A stretch of 64,000 bases of DNA from Branchiostoma floridae (GCF_000003815.2 NC_049984.1:25619330-25683329), one strand, 5' to 3'. Numbered from the stretch's first letter, positions 49,808-61,018 are shown. Notes: a model not told the origin generated them from the sequence alone. Translations and numbers: made by a program.

Positions 49808-50010
49808 GTACTTTCCAAATGGAACGGCCATGTTGTACTACTGGCAGAGCTCATGGAAAGCAGCTGGAAACACTGTCTAAGATGAAGAGGTTTAGTACAG
49901 ACTTTATAACGAAACACTCAACAAATGCATTAGACAAAAAGGAACTGGAAAAGTTGAGGTGCAAACGTGAGACACGACACGGATCCAGCTGTGGATGTCT
50001 GACACCATGA
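49808..50010 (+). CDS. Possible next exon, basic helical
   Basis: After TTCGACAG, a frame …QLETLSKMKRFSTDFITKHS + TNALDKKELEKLRCKRETRH… to TGA. It lies 110 bp after the preceding exon. No motif. Confidence 0.35.
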
Positions 50011-50449
50011 AGCAAATGAAGATTAATCACTTTGCAGCACCCGTACAAAGTGGCATGATAACATGGTCAAATTCATAAAATACTTCAGAAAGCAAATTTT
50101 CCCAGTCCTCAAAGATCGATCAGGCTGTGGAGCCACCAACTGATCAGAAAACCAAAACATTGTGGAAGGATGGGCTGGCTGTCATGCTGCGCTGTGATGA
50201 GGACGAGAATACAAGCCCGGTGCGTTTAATATCTACAAGATGATCTATGACTTAAGTTGATGTAATAGAAAGGACGTACTATGAGAAAATGTATTTTCCC
50301 CTTTATCCACTCTTCATGTTTAATTTTTCTTGCATGTTCTTCTATCAGACGAATTGGCATCACTCAACGTTTCTACTCAAACATGGCTATCGTAGCCTAT
50401 TAACTTACAAAAAAAAGTAAACATATTTATCGCAACGTTTTATGTTTGA

Positions 50450-50662
50450 ACAGAATGGATGGCAGTGAAAACCAACAAAGTGGGCCACAAGACCTTCAGG
50501 CGAAAAATGACAACCATGATAAACACCAGTTGCCGCCATGTGCGCAACAATGCATACCTGGAGTTTTTCATGAAGGACTTTCATGCATTCATCATCCGCA
50601 TGATTTTCCACCTACAGAGCGTAGATCTTGCCTTAAACTCTCACTTGTTTTTCAATCTTTAA
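50450..50662 (+). CDS. HVRN exon copy (INTSCRHVRNNAYLEFFMKDF)
   Basis: The frame MAVKTNKVGHKTFRRKMTTM + INTSCRHVRNNAYLEFFMKD + FHAFIIRMIFHLQ. It shares the box IN.(R/S)C.HVRN with 10,771-10,996, and DNA identity with 46,771-46,850. It is the longest of the three copies. Family unknown. Confidence 0.45.
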   Translation, partial: TEWMAVKTNKVGHKTFRRKMTTMINTSCRHVRNNAYLEFFMKDFHAFIIRMIFHLQSVDLALNSHLFFNL

Positions 50663-51167
50663 AATGTCTTCTTAAAATTAAGGCAGTGATAAGCATGTAA
50701 TAGAATATATAGAATAGAAGCATATAATAGAATCTATTTTATCTGTTACAAATGGGAAAAAGCTTATGTCTTTGAACTGTGGGGTAGTCTGAGGGGTGCA
50801 CATCGCCTGACACCCTACTGGCCAACAACTGCCACAAACAGAAGGAGCTGACTACCTTAGTTGGACATTTGCTGCGGGGACACAGCCAGCAGACCAAGAG
50901 TCAACACAAGAAACGTGGGCCACCGATTGACTAAGTCAGGCCTGGGAACTTAGTCAGTGAGTTGGAAGTAACCACACAGAATGCGAAACGCATCTAAAGC
51001 CGAAATGCTGCGCACTTACAGTTAACTGTGCGAAACGACTGTTCAACGGCCCAGAGCTAGTCAGTCGAAATATCAGGAGCAAACAAAACAAACTGGCACT
51101 TAACCAAGACAAGATCCGAAAAATCCAGCAGTGTGAAGATGACAACTATGGAGTAGGCGCATCTGAC

Positions 51168-51587
51168 ATGAACAAACAGTGGATCCAGTGTATAATTCGT
51201 ATCGACAGCTCAAGGGACGTCTGTCTCGAGGACGCAGTTGCCCAGTACGACGCCGACCTGCCATCGCCGGAGTTGTTTCCGATGGAACTTAACAGGTGGA
51301 AAAACCACTTTATGTCCGACCCGCCAGAGGTGCGACCGGCCTCTCCCGCAGAGGCGGTCAAGCGCTGTGATGTCACAATGTTTCCGAATGTCGGCGTTTT
51401 GTTGAAAATCGCCTGTACTCTGCCAGTAACATCGTGCGAGTGTGAGAGAAGTTTCAGTGCCCTACGAAGGTTGAACAACTACATGAGGGCTTCGATGGGA
51501 AAGATGCGGCTGTCCAACATGGCACTTATCCATATCCACTACGACACTGACATAGATCTAGACAAAGTAGTTGATTGTTTTGCTTAA
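51168..51587 (+). pseudogene. hAT transposase C-terminal part with dimerisation domain
   Basis: A 139-codon frame with SPELFPMELNRWKNHFMSDP, then MFPNVGVLLKIACTLPVTSC + ECERSFSALRRLNNYMRASM and RLSNMALIHIHYD, then TAA. 'LPvTSceCERSFSaLrrlKnylRstm…RLs.LAl..ih' is the hAT family C-terminal dimerisation domain (Dimer_Tnp_hAT), here of the ZMYM/DUF4371-like subgroup. The upstream catalytic region (50,780-51,150) is present only as stop-ridden sequence. hAT transposases excise DNA in the nucleus. Confidence 0.9.
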
Positions 51588-51838
51588 CTCCACCCCCGCA
51601 GAAAGACCGCTAAGAGAAAAGACGATTAGCTATAGCTTAAGAATATTACGTTAAGAGCTACACTGTTAGTGTTATTTTATCAGGCTGTATAAAGTGATAG
51701 GTTAAGAATATCAAGTTAAGACTGTTAACTGAGGCAGTTACGTGTCAGTTTAAGAATGTCAAATTAGACTGTTAACTGAGGCAGTTACGTGTCAAGTTAA
51801 GACTGTTAACTGAGGCAGTTACTGAGGCACCAACATCG
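51588..51838. repeat. 3' flank with TTAAGACTGTTAACTGAGGC repeats
   Basis: Three to four diverged units of AAGACTGTTAACTGAGGCAG + TTA(C)GTGTCAG follow the hAT stop codon. These could be subterminal repeats of the hAT element. Confidence 0.6.
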
Positions 51839-51847
51839 AATATCCAA

Positions 51848-52250
51848 GGTGGAATGCCCGCTGAGAGGACATCACCCCAATCTACAAGGGGGTATGAGAG
51901 GACAGCACCCCAACCTACAAGGGGGTATTAGAGGACAGCACCCCAACCTACAAGGGTATGAGAGGACAGCACCCCAACCTACAAGGGGGTATGAGGACAG
52001 CACCACAACTTACAAGGGGGTATGAGGACAGCGCCCCAACCTACATGGGGTATTTAGAGGACAGCACCACAACCTACAAGGGGGTATGAGAGGACAGCAC
52101 CCCAACCTACAAGGGGGTATGAGGACAGCACCCCAACCTACATGGGGTATTTAGAGGACAGCACCACAACCTACAAGAGGGTATGAGAGGACAGCACCCC
52201 AACCTACAAGGGGTATGATGACAGCACCCCAACCTACACGGGTTTCTCAG
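51848..52250 (+). repeat. ~31-bp minisatellite, about 13 copies
   Basis: GGACAGCACCCCAACCTACA + AGGGGGTATGA units with length variants of 27-34 bp. The period is not a multiple of three, and no frame is kept, so it is a non-coding array. Confidence 0.9.
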
Positions 52251-52259
52251 AGGACTCCC

Positions 52260-53640
52260 TCCCAACTTCCAGGGTGGACCGGCATCTCAACAACACTAAC
52301 CGCCAGTTTCCCCAATCTCTGCCACCTCCTTCAAACTGAATCATCCTAATACATCATTCGCCAAAAGACAGCATTCCAGCCCAGCCTCATTTCACTGATT
52401 TGTTATGGAAAACTTTTGAACCCTAATTGCAAGTTGGATACAACTTCTGTGTACAGTAACTTTGTCCTAGTATGCATGTATGTATACTGATGTATATTAA
52501 CTGACCAATCACCTAATGTTCGAAGTGCTTGTAGGAGCTACTGGTACTGCCATTTAAAGTGATAGACAACTAATAAGTGTATCCAAACACCTTGAAGCCC
52601 TAATCAATATGAAAATAGTTGTATTTTACATAGAGAAGACCATTGGTTTATCATGTGTACCTTTCTACAGAACCACGTCGCCATTGGCTCATGGCTCGGT
52701 ATACTTCCAAACCATGCTTGATGTCCAGAATGGGTATACCGCCACTTTGAAACGTTGGCAGAACACAGCCATTTTCACACCTGTGGGATCTATGGCATCT
52801 ACGATATCTATGATATTTGACTTGACAAGAAAGGCAAAGGTTAACAATTTTGCAGACTGTGTATATAAAAAGTGTCAATAATCACTTTCTTGAAGGTTAC
52901 AATGCCATTTGAAGTGTCAATGTCCAACTTCTCATAAACTCAGTTTCGTAAAACAATTATTTGGCATATGTATTAAAGGGGCCCTTGGAGTTCTTATTTT
53001 CCCCTTAATATAGACTTCAAGTTTGATCAGTTACTGTCAATTATCATCTTTCTGATGAATGAAATGACGTTAATTCTTATTCTTTGGTCAAATATTGTTC
53101 TATTTCCTCAGTTTCTTTTAATGTTTATGTTTTGATCTAATAAAGGCCAGGGCCCCTTCTTTTTATAAACTGTTAACGTTAAGAATTTAATACCTTTAAT
53201 ACAGGTCTACAGTAGATGACCTGGACAAAGAAGGAAAAATACAAGAGGCAAGTGATGCTAATGATGTTTTTGATATGATGGCCTTTTGGAAGCAGATATG
53301 TCCTGAACCGCCATTGTTAACTCAGGTTCATGTTGGGTTAGAGAAATAAAGAACGGACAATTCTGAGTGAAGATAGAATAAACAATGTCAGTCGAGACAT
53401 CTGGTTGTGCTGGCGTTTTCCTGACAGAACTGGATCAGGACCAAAACACATAGTCTCCTCGGCATAGAGCAGCTGGACCGGCTATGCGGAGATCTCCATG
53501 GCAGAGTTTGACTTTGTCGGAGCAAGGGACATCTACTTGTAGGCTCCTGGGCGGTTGTACTTCATTCGTTACCTGGAGATTTTGCTTTTGTTGTTTTTTG
53601 TGTGTATGCTTCATGCTTGGTCTATATAGATTGACAGTAG
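52260..53640. other. No assignable gene
   Basis: 52,609-52,881 is open (MKIVVFYIEKTIGLSCVPFY…) without motif. 53,205-53,345 has a weak exon after AATACAG (…VDDLDKEGKIQEASDANDVF). The rest is AT-rich. Confidence 0.35.
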
Positions 53641-53679
53641 TAGTAGTATTGCATAGTATATATTGTATTTGAGCATGTT

Positions 53680-54387
53680 ACTGCTTCTTGTAAAAGTTGT
53701 CACTAAAAGTGTCAAAGACAAGCTACAAGAGATCGCACAATCTAACATCATCTGCAAACAGCTCAAGGATGACCTGCACCCAGAGCATGGACAGTTCAAA
53801 CACACAGGCATTCTCTCTACAGCCTAATACAGGCGATGTCAAAGTCCAGGTGGCAGGCCTTGTGCGAAAGTACACGAATGTACTTTGCCAAAACATTGAT
53901 ATAAGATTTAAAGGCAGCCTTCCAGTCATGTCAGCCCTGTCAATCTGTGATCTAGAGGCACTACCAGAAACCACAATCTCCTCACTTAAGATCCTATGGC
54001 TCTGATAAGGTAGATGAGTTTGCTACCCATTTCTTTGAAACCTCAAAAGAGCAGCAGAATCAGCTCAGAGCATAATGTGGGAAGTTCAAGTATGACATGC
54101 ACGCTAACCTGAAGTCCCAACTACATCCTGACACACTGTCCGAGAGTGCCACTCAGTGGCGTCTGGAGAAAGTCATCGAACTGACGACTTCCTATGGACA
54201 TGTGTACCCATTGTTGCTGCACATTGCCAAGGCTGCTTTGGTCTTGCCACTGTCAAATGCATGGCCAGAGAGAGAAGCAAGCAAGGTGAAGCTGTTCAAA
54301 AACCACCTCCGGACCAGACTAGGTGACATGCGTAACGTCTTGCTCTGCATGTCTATCAATGGACCACCAGTCAATAGCCCAGAGTAA
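53680..54387 (+). pseudogene. hAT (ZNF862-type) transposase C-terminal relic, copy 1
   Basis: KVVTKSVKDKLQEIAQSNII…EHGQFKHTGIL, then one frame over NTGDVKVQVAGLVRKYTNVL + CQNIDIRFKGSLPVMSALSI…LEALPE, then after a second shift YGSDKVDEFATHFFE…KFKYDMHANLKSQL and PLLLHIAKAALVLPLSNAWP + EREASKVKLFKNHLRTRLGD…SINGP. 'LPlSNAWPERgAS..K.iKtrLR.rm' is the dimerisation signature of ZNF862/C17orf113-type hAT proteins. At least three breaks. Confidence 0.85.
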
Positions 54388-54559
54388 CACAGAATTCTGA
54401 CATCTGCAGTCGGGCCTTGGAGGAGGGGCATAGATAGTTTTGAGGAACCAGAGAAAACTACCATCTCTCGCCTCCTGTTGTTATGTCCCATATACACAAG
54501 TGAAGTTAGTGAAGAGGAGAACCGAGAAAACTACCATCTGTATAAGCAAGAACGGCAAG

Positions 54560-54800
54560 GGTTCAGTAGTGTACGCAGCACATTCATCGACAATCTGATG
54601 GAGAATCTGGGGACAGGTTCACCCAAACAGAGCTGTTGTCGCATTTGGGGTCCTTGATCCTTACAACATGAAAAAGCCAATGCCTGGAGGATGTGGGTGA
54701 TCAGAGATTGAGAAGCTGTCCACCTTCTACAGTGAAGAACTCTACCTCATTCACAGGCATGCAATCAAGAATGTGTGTGAAGGTGTGTGGGACCCTTCAG
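54560..54800 (+). pseudogene. hAT (ZNF862-type) internal relic, copy 2
   Basis: TFIDNLMENLGT…, then PNRAVVAFGVLDPYNMKKPM + PGGCG, stop, SEIEKLSTFYSEELYLIHR. It corresponds to the middle of the same hAT protein, N-terminal to its dimer domain, yet lies downstream of copy 1. So it is a second insertion or a rearranged duplicate in the same orientation. Confidence 0.65.
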
Positions 54801-55685
54801 TTTGTGAAGAACAGAAAAGTGTATTGATCTAGTCTTCACCAAATGCATGGAGAGATCTACACCAGTGACATCGGCTCCCTTGAGGTTCTCTGACTTTCAA
54901 CTTAAAATGCAAAATAGCAGAAGAAGAAAGTCTTCATCGCAGATGCGTTGTGCAAATTTTCCACCGGCACCATGCAAATTTTCTGCCTGTCCGTGCGAAG
55001 ATAACAATGCAAGACGAGAAGTACCTGACAGCCAGCCATGGTGTCATACACAGGTAAAACTCGACATCCACTTGGGGAAATACATGATAGGAGGGCGACC
55101 GGGTGTGCTCGAGCGAAATTGAAGGATGTATTACAACACAACATCCAAGAGTAGAGAGACTTGATCGCCTCGGCGCCCTGTCGAAGGAGGAGTTTGAGTC
55201 CAGTAACAGGGATTTCGTGCCTTTAAAGGTACCCACCCAAAATTTCCTTTCTGAATGACGATAATCCAATTCTACGAAGGCAGCGGATGCTACCAACTTA
55301 TTCATGTTCCATATAAATTTTGACAAATAAGTGACAACTGTTCATGTACGATAGAGAAAAAGCTAGAATCTACATCAATGACAAAGCTATCAATAAAAAA
55401 TTCACATGTGGTTTTTAGGCGAAAAACTTTCATGGAAAAACAAATTGATTGTTTCCAAAAAATGTCCAAAAAATATAGGCATTATGAGAAAAGTGAAAAC
55501 CTTGATATCACGAAAGATATTCATGTTTCATTATTACTGTTTGATCTATCCCTACCTTACATACTACAATATCATATGGGCCAGAACGTACTCTGCCGTC
55601 TATCTATCAACCTGAGGACATTACAATGTCACAAAGTCAACCCGAGGGAAATGCAATCGTTGATTGTGTCATGTGTACTCCAGTC
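54801..55685. other. No assignable gene
   Basis: 54,847-55,122 is open (…SSQMRCANFPPAPCKFSACPC…, Cys-rich by chance or a short exon). 55,378-55,692 is open but AT-rich with no motif. Confidence 0.35.
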
Positions 55686-55687
55686 AG

Positions 55688-55853
55688 CCTAGATCTGAGA
55701 CAGAGTGCCTGGACTGCTTCTGTGACCGCCTAGATCTGAGACAGAGTGCCTGGACTGTTTCTGTGACCGCCTAGATCTGAGACAGAGTGCCCAGACTGTT
55801 TCTGTGACCGCCTAGATCTGAGACAGAGTGCCCGGACTGTTTCTGTGACCCCT
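55688..55853 (+). repeat. 41-bp tandem repeat, four copies
   Basis: CCTAGATCTGAGACAGAGTG + CCTGGACTG(C/T)TTCTGTGACCG at 55,688, 55,729, 55,770 and 55,811. The period is not a multiple of three. Confidence 0.9.
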
Positions 55854-55997
55854 GTACATGTGTTACATCTAGGCCACAGAGATGGCTGGGGAGCGGAAAC
55901 CCGCCTGAGGGGGCAACTCGTCAGTCCGTACGGTGTTGTACAAAAAGTACTGGAAGGAGCTTAGTGACCGCTGTGCATGGTGCGACACCTGGTATAT

Positions 55998-56040
55998 AGA
56001 CAAGAAGACTACACCTGGTATATAGACAAGAAGACTAGAA
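55998..56040 (+). repeat. Short tandem duplication
   Basis: ACACCTGGTATATAGACAAG + AAGACT occurs twice back to back. Confidence 0.85.
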
Positions 56041-56309
56041 TGTGGCAAGCATACAAGAATGGTTTAGATCAAAACAACTGCTGGGTTCCAGGTAGACATA
56101 GCGGAGTGTCAGAGGATCAGAGAAATTATGCCTGACTTTGTCTTACGTCAGGTCCGTAAGCTGTATCCAAATCAATCTCATATCCCGTACATGGATCCAA
56201 AACATTATGAATGTGTGCAATATTTAGGCCAAATATGTATTGAAACAAGTACATTTCTTTACCGAATTGTCACGCAGGAAAGTTAAAGTTAGTTTTGTTT
56301 GTACAACAG

Positions 56310-56487
56310 TGCGGCAACTGGACCTCCGTGCCACCTGACCTGCTCCCCATTCCCGCGGTGGGGGCGCCGTGATTCCCGTGGACGTGTCATCGTGGTGGAC
56401 GCTCGGCACAAGGAAGCGATCGTGGGACAGCTGAGGGGCCATTGACCGCCGCATGAGAGCGGTCAAGAGTGTCATCACCATCCCCTA
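56310..56487 (+). pseudogene. Possible 3' terminal exon, GC-rich, with poly(A) signal downstream
   Basis: After acceptor GTACAACAG, frames read RQLDLRAT…, then RDSRGRVIVVDARHKEAIVG + QLRGH and stop. A poly(A) signal AATAAA is at 56,526-56,531. The composition changes from AT-rich to GC-rich just here. It could be the 3' end of a lost gene. No family. Confidence 0.35.
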
Positions 56488-56525
56488 ATCACGCTTATCA
56501 TGTTAACATCTGTCATGATCTGATC

Positions 56526-56531
56526 AATAAA
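56526..56531 (+). promoter_or_regulatory. Poly(A) signal AATAAA
   Basis: Hexamer about 40 bases after the last stop codon of the exon-like segment at 56,310-56,487. Confidence 0.4.
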
Positions 56532-57719
56532 GAACGCGTTGTAAGAAATTTGCGTCCAAGGTTTATGCTGTTCTTCTACATTGAGGTACATTCCAAGTAC
56601 TCTACGGAACAAAGTGAAATAGAATTCTAACTCAACTTCTTGTCAAAGGTAGGTCTATGCATTGCGCATGAAACAAATGCGTGTGCGTTTATATTAGACA
56701 CGTGGTTGTTCCTGAAGATAGGCCACATTGCTGAACAAGGCAAATGGAGTACCTTGATAAGCGTTTTCGGTTGGAAGAAGCTACTGGAAAGAAGTCAGAC
56801 TGTGTCCAAAGACATGAGACATACTGACAAGGCGAAAGGCTAATTCAGGTCAGCAAGTCTCCAGCTACTTTCCATTGCTGGTTGTTAAACGCCGTGAAAC
56901 ACCAGAGGATGCTGAGGATAATCAACAGGACGTTATAGAATCCTCCAACAGTCGCATACAGGAGGAAATCATCACTGACGTCCAGCAATGCCGTCCTGTC
57001 CTGTACGACACATACTATCTTGTGACTGGGCAAAGAGGTGAGACTTGTGCGACCGTCGACGGAAGTCGTCATTTGTGGCAAAAAAAAATCGAGAATACTC
57101 GAGCTTCTTCCCTTGCTCCAAGTAGACATCAAGTGTGGGGTTTGATTCTTAACCAGATAGTACTCGGACTTATGTATATGTGCATTGTAATTTCAAATGT
57201 TTAATATATGCTTTAGTTATAAATGTTATAAGGACAAGTTATAAACAAAGAGGTCAACAAGGAGGTCACTTCCATACCCTCTGAAGTAAGAATGCCATGA
57301 CAAAGCATATGCAGAACTGCTAAGGCTGGAAGGAGCTATACAATCTGCGTATACACTGAGTACTGAAAGTCAAGGAACTTCAAGGACGATGTGCCGGACA
57401 AATCAATCGTGCACAGGCAACTCTCCAATAAAAAAATTGGAAGAGATGCTTCAAGAAGCTGAATTTTGATGTTTTGAATTGTACATTATTGATATCGATG
57501 TTTAACTTAAAAAATCAGTTCTTTATTGGATAGAATGCTGCTTTTGCTGATGCAGTAGGGTAAGCATGAAAGGGATAGTCAGAGTATTTTGTCATTAAAG
57601 CAGTAGAATGTATTTTAATCGGAATATTGTCAGACAACAAAGGTTCAAAACAACACTTTTCACCGTAAACACAGGAACAGGAACTGTTTTGAAATATAGC
57701 AACTTATGCTTTAATTTTC
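56532..57719. other. Weak exon-like pieces
   Basis: 56,849-57,040 after TAATTCAG reads MLVVKRRETPEDAEDNQQDV…DTYYLVTGQRG in one frame, unrecognised. The rest is AT-rich without motif. Confidence 0.3.
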
Positions 57720-57721
57720 AG

Positions 57722-58115
57722 GTGGGCTGCTAGTTGCAACATGTCCACACAAAGTTGTGTATGCTGTAAAGTTTGTGTTGCGAGGGGAAAGTCCAAGAGA
57801 CTTTGTGGACTTGTTGCTATCCATGCAATGGCTTCCACAGTAACTATCACCGATATGCCACAGATTATTGCTTAACAACGATAGAACATACGGCATGTGG
57901 CCAGACTCATTGGCTAAGGCTACGTTGCTGCATCATCTTTCCGGTACAGCGCTGTCAACGTATACCTCTGCACGGCATGCCAACAAAAGAAGTCCCGGTA
58001 CATTCCATCTTCATGATGGACGGCTGAAAACATCCGAATGGCAAAGGTTCAAGAAGGATTTGCCCTGTTTGACCGTGGGGGAAACAACTGGCGCACACAG
58101 CGACAGACAGGAAGC
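57722..58115 (+). pseudogene. KDZ/HMGXB3-like transposase relic, copy 1
   Basis: GGLLVATCPHKVVYAVKFVL + RGESPRDFVDLLLSMQWLPQ, TAA, then …DMPQIIA…, and KRSPGTFHLHDGRLKTSEWQ in another frame. 'GGl.vatCphGivy..KfllraEsprD.vDlLLSm…P…..D.a……..F.PheGRl..pte.N' is a conserved string of a SWIM/CxC-linked transposase family related to KDZ and to the vertebrate HMGXB3 C terminus. Several breaks. Confidence 0.6.
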
Positions 58116-58544
58116 AAGCCAGTAAGAAACAAAGTCTCAAAGTGGGTCAGTGACGCCTACATGTGTTTCCTGAAGCATGGTAGGTAAGCCAAAATGATTG
58201 AAGGGCTACAAATACTATGCCAGCAATGGGTACGGGAACATCAAGACAGATAAAGAGTCATCCCTGCTCAAGACCTGGTAGAACAATCGGCCTGCATCAA
58301 GTGACAAGAGAGGTTGCAGAAGAGCAGTTTGAGGCATTCGTTTACCCGCAGAAAGATGGCACAGTTTACAGCGTCACCAGAAAACGTAGGAGTAAAGTAC
58401 AATGAGTTGGTGTCACACTACCGACCCCTGAGAAGGCGCACAGGCTGATATGGAATAGGTTTTTCAATGGAAATTAAAGGGGGGAAAGGGCAATAATATG
58501 CCTTTGAATTTGCATCTGGAACACGTTAACTTTCTGTAGTCATT

Positions 58545-58800
58545 TCCTCATACGGTGGCAGCCCATGGTAACAAAAGGCAGCCAGCCTTCTCCAGTCCAC
58601 ACCGTGGGCGGCTATGTGAGCCGACAGAAGACCCCATTCAAGCCGCTGAGGGGGAAGGAGACCTAACTGTAACCTTCCCGTGGTACAGGGACGACAATTC
58701 CTTCCATGGTTCTGAGCAAGGGGAAGATTACAGACATTCAGTAACTGGGCAATTCAATTGGTACTGCTTATATGGCCGACTACACGAGTCAAATACTTAA
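58545..58800 (+). pseudogene. KDZ/HMGXB3-like transposase relic, copy 2
   Basis: One frame: VAAHGNKRQPAFSSPHRGRL + CEPTEDPIQAAEGEGDLTVT…HSVTGQFNWYCLYGRLHESN + T, then TAA. It starts at the 'vA.HgN+..P..F.PheGRLaePt' box that copy 1 also contains, so the two fragments overlap in protein coverage. They must come from two insertions or a duplication. Confidence 0.6.
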
Positions 58801-58943
58801 TAGAGACCGGAGATTTTGAGAAGATTGACATCTGTGCCTGAGATTGTAAAGTTTGGTGCACATGTACTTCCTCATGAAATTGTTTTTAGTGGAGTTTTGT
58901 TATACTATCAATGTACGATATTTTTTTCTGTTACATTCTACAG

Positions 58944-59045
58944 GGAAGACGCAGGGATCTCCTTGCAGCAGACCTGCTGCCTTCTAGAGAGGATCTGGAC
59001 AGCCGAAAAGGCAGATTGGCCATGCATGTGAAGAACCTGTTGCAC
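58944..59045 (+). CDS. Exon-like segment (RRRDLLAADLLPSREDLDSRKG…)
   Basis: Acceptor ATTCTACAG and donor GCAC|GTAAGC. The clean frame GRRRDLLAADLLPSREDLDS + RKGRLAMHVKNLLH. Unrecognised. The intron after it runs into the assembly gap. Confidence 0.4.
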
Positions 59046-59062
59046 GTAAGCAGTTCACCAGA

Positions 59063-59239
59063 NNNNNNNNNNNNNNNNNNNNNNNNNNNNNNNNNNNNNN
59101 NNNNNNNNNNNNNNNNNNNNNNNNNNNNNNNNNNNNNNNNNNNNNNNNNNNNNNNNNNNNNNNNNNNNNNNNNNNNNNNNNNNNNNNNNNNNNNNNNNNN
59201 NNNNNNNNNNNNNNNNNNNNNNNNNNNNNNNNNNNNNNN
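59063..59239. other. Assembly gap (177 N)
   Basis: Run of N. Any frame crossing it is meaningless. Confidence 1.
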
Positions 59240-59594
59240 GCTTCACAAATCGAAGACGTGCTTACTTTAGATGGGTAGAAAAACGATCAAAACACACGGA
59301 CGGGTGTGCTCAGATTTAACACACATCAAAATCGACAAACGCTTGGTTCGAGAAGTATGTTGTTAAAATAATTTGCACATGGACACACTGTTGCAGATCT
59401 TGTTCAACATAGCCATCCCGATACTTGCCTCATCTGGGGGAATAGACCCCTTTACTATTGTTTTGTTTTGGTACTTTTTAATTGCCGCTCATTTGTTAAA
59501 ATTCTTGCTTTAGCTCTACGCTGTGGACCTTGTAAATTATGTAATATCTAGTTGCCCATACCTCTCAGGTTTCATTTTGTGAATCTTAATAACA

Positions 59595-59727
59595 AAAGCC
59601 TGGGATCTTCTGGAGTGGCCATTGCAGTCTTCATGCTTGAACCCAATTGAAAATTTCTGGTGAGTGCTGCACACAGTCTTAGAAACAACGAGGACCTGGA
59701 TATGAATGACGTGACTATTGCATAAAT
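59595..59727 (+). pseudogene. Tc1/mariner-like transposase relic
   Basis: KAWDLLEWPLQSSCLNPIEN + FW, TGA, VLHTVLRNNEDLDMNDVTIA. 'ewP.qSPDLNPIEn.W..l...v' is the hallmark before the last catalytic residue of Tc1/mariner transposases. The usual PD of SPDLNP is SC here, so the third-to-last acidic position is lost. Only about 40 codons remain. Confidence 0.75.
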
Positions 59728-59771
59728 GGGTCCAACAAATGTCTTGTGGGAAATAATGTCACCCCTGCGCA

Positions 59772-60209
59772 TTGCTCGGTGCGTGTTTGGCACTGGAAAA
59801 CAATGATACAGATAGTGACAGTGATGATCTAGATGAGCTGAATTCTTCAGATAACGGATCGGATGGTGAGTCAGATAATGACGAATGCCCTTCAACTGCT
59901 GTAACCGAGTTGCCAGCTGACAATGTCGAAAGTGAATCTGAAGTGGATCTGAAGGAAAGTTTTGAGCATTCGTTTAAGAAGGTAAAGCTTCTGACTGCCA
60001 AGAAACTCGTGCATAGCATATACCTCTGGATTCAAACCAAGACACACACATCAACCGCAGGTCCACAAAGTATGCAGGTGATTGAACAGAGTCCTGACAA
60101 ACCGAAATACGGCAGACTATCTGATATTGAGCGATGCATTCTCAAGAAATCCTTTAAAAACACGACGACTTGTCGGCAAAAGACATGCTTTGCACATACA
60201 ATGAATTAA
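59772..60209 (+). CDS. Acidic N-terminal ORF of an unnamed element
   Basis: The frame has NNDTDSDSDDLDELNSSDNG…ESEVDLKESFEHSFKKVKLL and KPKYGRLSDIERCILKKSF, then TAA at 60,207. The acidic start and helical basic end look like the front of the zinc-containing piece at 60,180-60,451. No family name. Confidence 0.4.
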   Translation: MLGACLALENNDTDSDSDDLDELNSSDNGSDGESDNDECPSTAVTELPADNVESESEVDLKESFEHSFKKVKLLTAKKLVHSIYLWIQTKTHTSTAGPQSMQVIEQSPDKPKYGRLSDIERCILKKSFKNTTTCRQKTCFAHTMN

Positions 60210-60451
60210 TTCAATCTATAGGAGAGGTAGCTAATCGTTTGAGAATCAAAAACCTCTCTTTGTCAAAGGTTCCTACTTTTCTTGCAAAAAAGAAGTGTGA
60301 AGTGCGTCTTCGAGGGTAAGTCTCACGAGAAAGGTTGCGGCTGCATCACAGATGCGTTTATCCGGCAGGGAAGGATAAATTTCTTCTGTTGCGTTGCACG
60401 AGCAGGTAAAGATCCTGACGCACTGAAAGACATGTTGCTGGCATTGGGAAG
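60180..60451 (+). pseudogene. Continuation: Cys-rich segment (FLAKKK…VKCVFEGKSHEKGCGCI)
   Basis: DLSAKDMLCTYNELIQSIGE + VANRLRIKNLSLSKVPTFLA, shift, KRSVKCVFEGKSHEKGCGCI + TDAFIRQGRINFFCCVARAG…DALKDMLLALG then GTACAA. From memory the string RINFFCCVARAGxDP recurs in uncharacterised invertebrate proteins that look element-borne. One frameshift. Function unknown. Confidence 0.45.
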
Positions 60452-60454
60452 TAC

Positions 60455-61018
60455 AAATAGGGGGATTTCCCCCTTTTCGTACTTCATTTGGCTTGATTTT
60501 TTGTGTCTTAACTTTGTCAGATTTTCAGCTCAAGTTGCAGGAGAAGGCTTCAAAATGTACTTGAGAAGGGTAAAATGCAACAGCTACAGAGAGGTGGGGG
60601 ATCCCACCCCTATCCGGGCCACTAATACTTAAAATCATTACGTCACAGCCTAGATTCAGCAGCAACAGCTGGCTCTTTGCTCTGATGCACGTGGACACAT
60701 TCGACGCCAGGGCGCGTAAGCTAACGCACTCATTTGCGACTCGGCTCCTGAGAACGACATTATCAGAGTCCTGATTCCGATGTTATTACAACAAGTTCGT
60801 TCTGGAAGATCTACCGTCAAGTACACAGACCACGTGCAAGAGTTACAGTGTAAATTGCCTTTTGATTCTATGTACTTGATACTTGTTCTTTTAAATGTAT
60901 CATCTATATGTAATTGTTTGTCCTTATGTTATGGGCCTGGGTGCCTGAAAATAAACTATTGAGAATAATATACATTATTGTATACCGATAACTATAACTG
61001 TTTTACAGCTGGGAAGAT
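60455..61018. other. No gene seen
   Basis: Intron-like, AT-rich. AATAAA at 60,950 (plus). Confidence 0.4.

Noticed and set aside
51848-52250. CRISPR-like regularly spaced repeats
   Set aside because: Units are contiguous, about 31 bp with length variation and no unique spacers, in animal-type DNA; it is a minisatellite.
55688-55853. CRISPR or operator array
   Set aside because: Head-to-tail 41-bp copies without spacers; simple tandem repeat.
58911-59270. Open frame across the N gap
   Set aside because: The frame exists only because N does not make stops; the real exon ends at the donor after 59,045.
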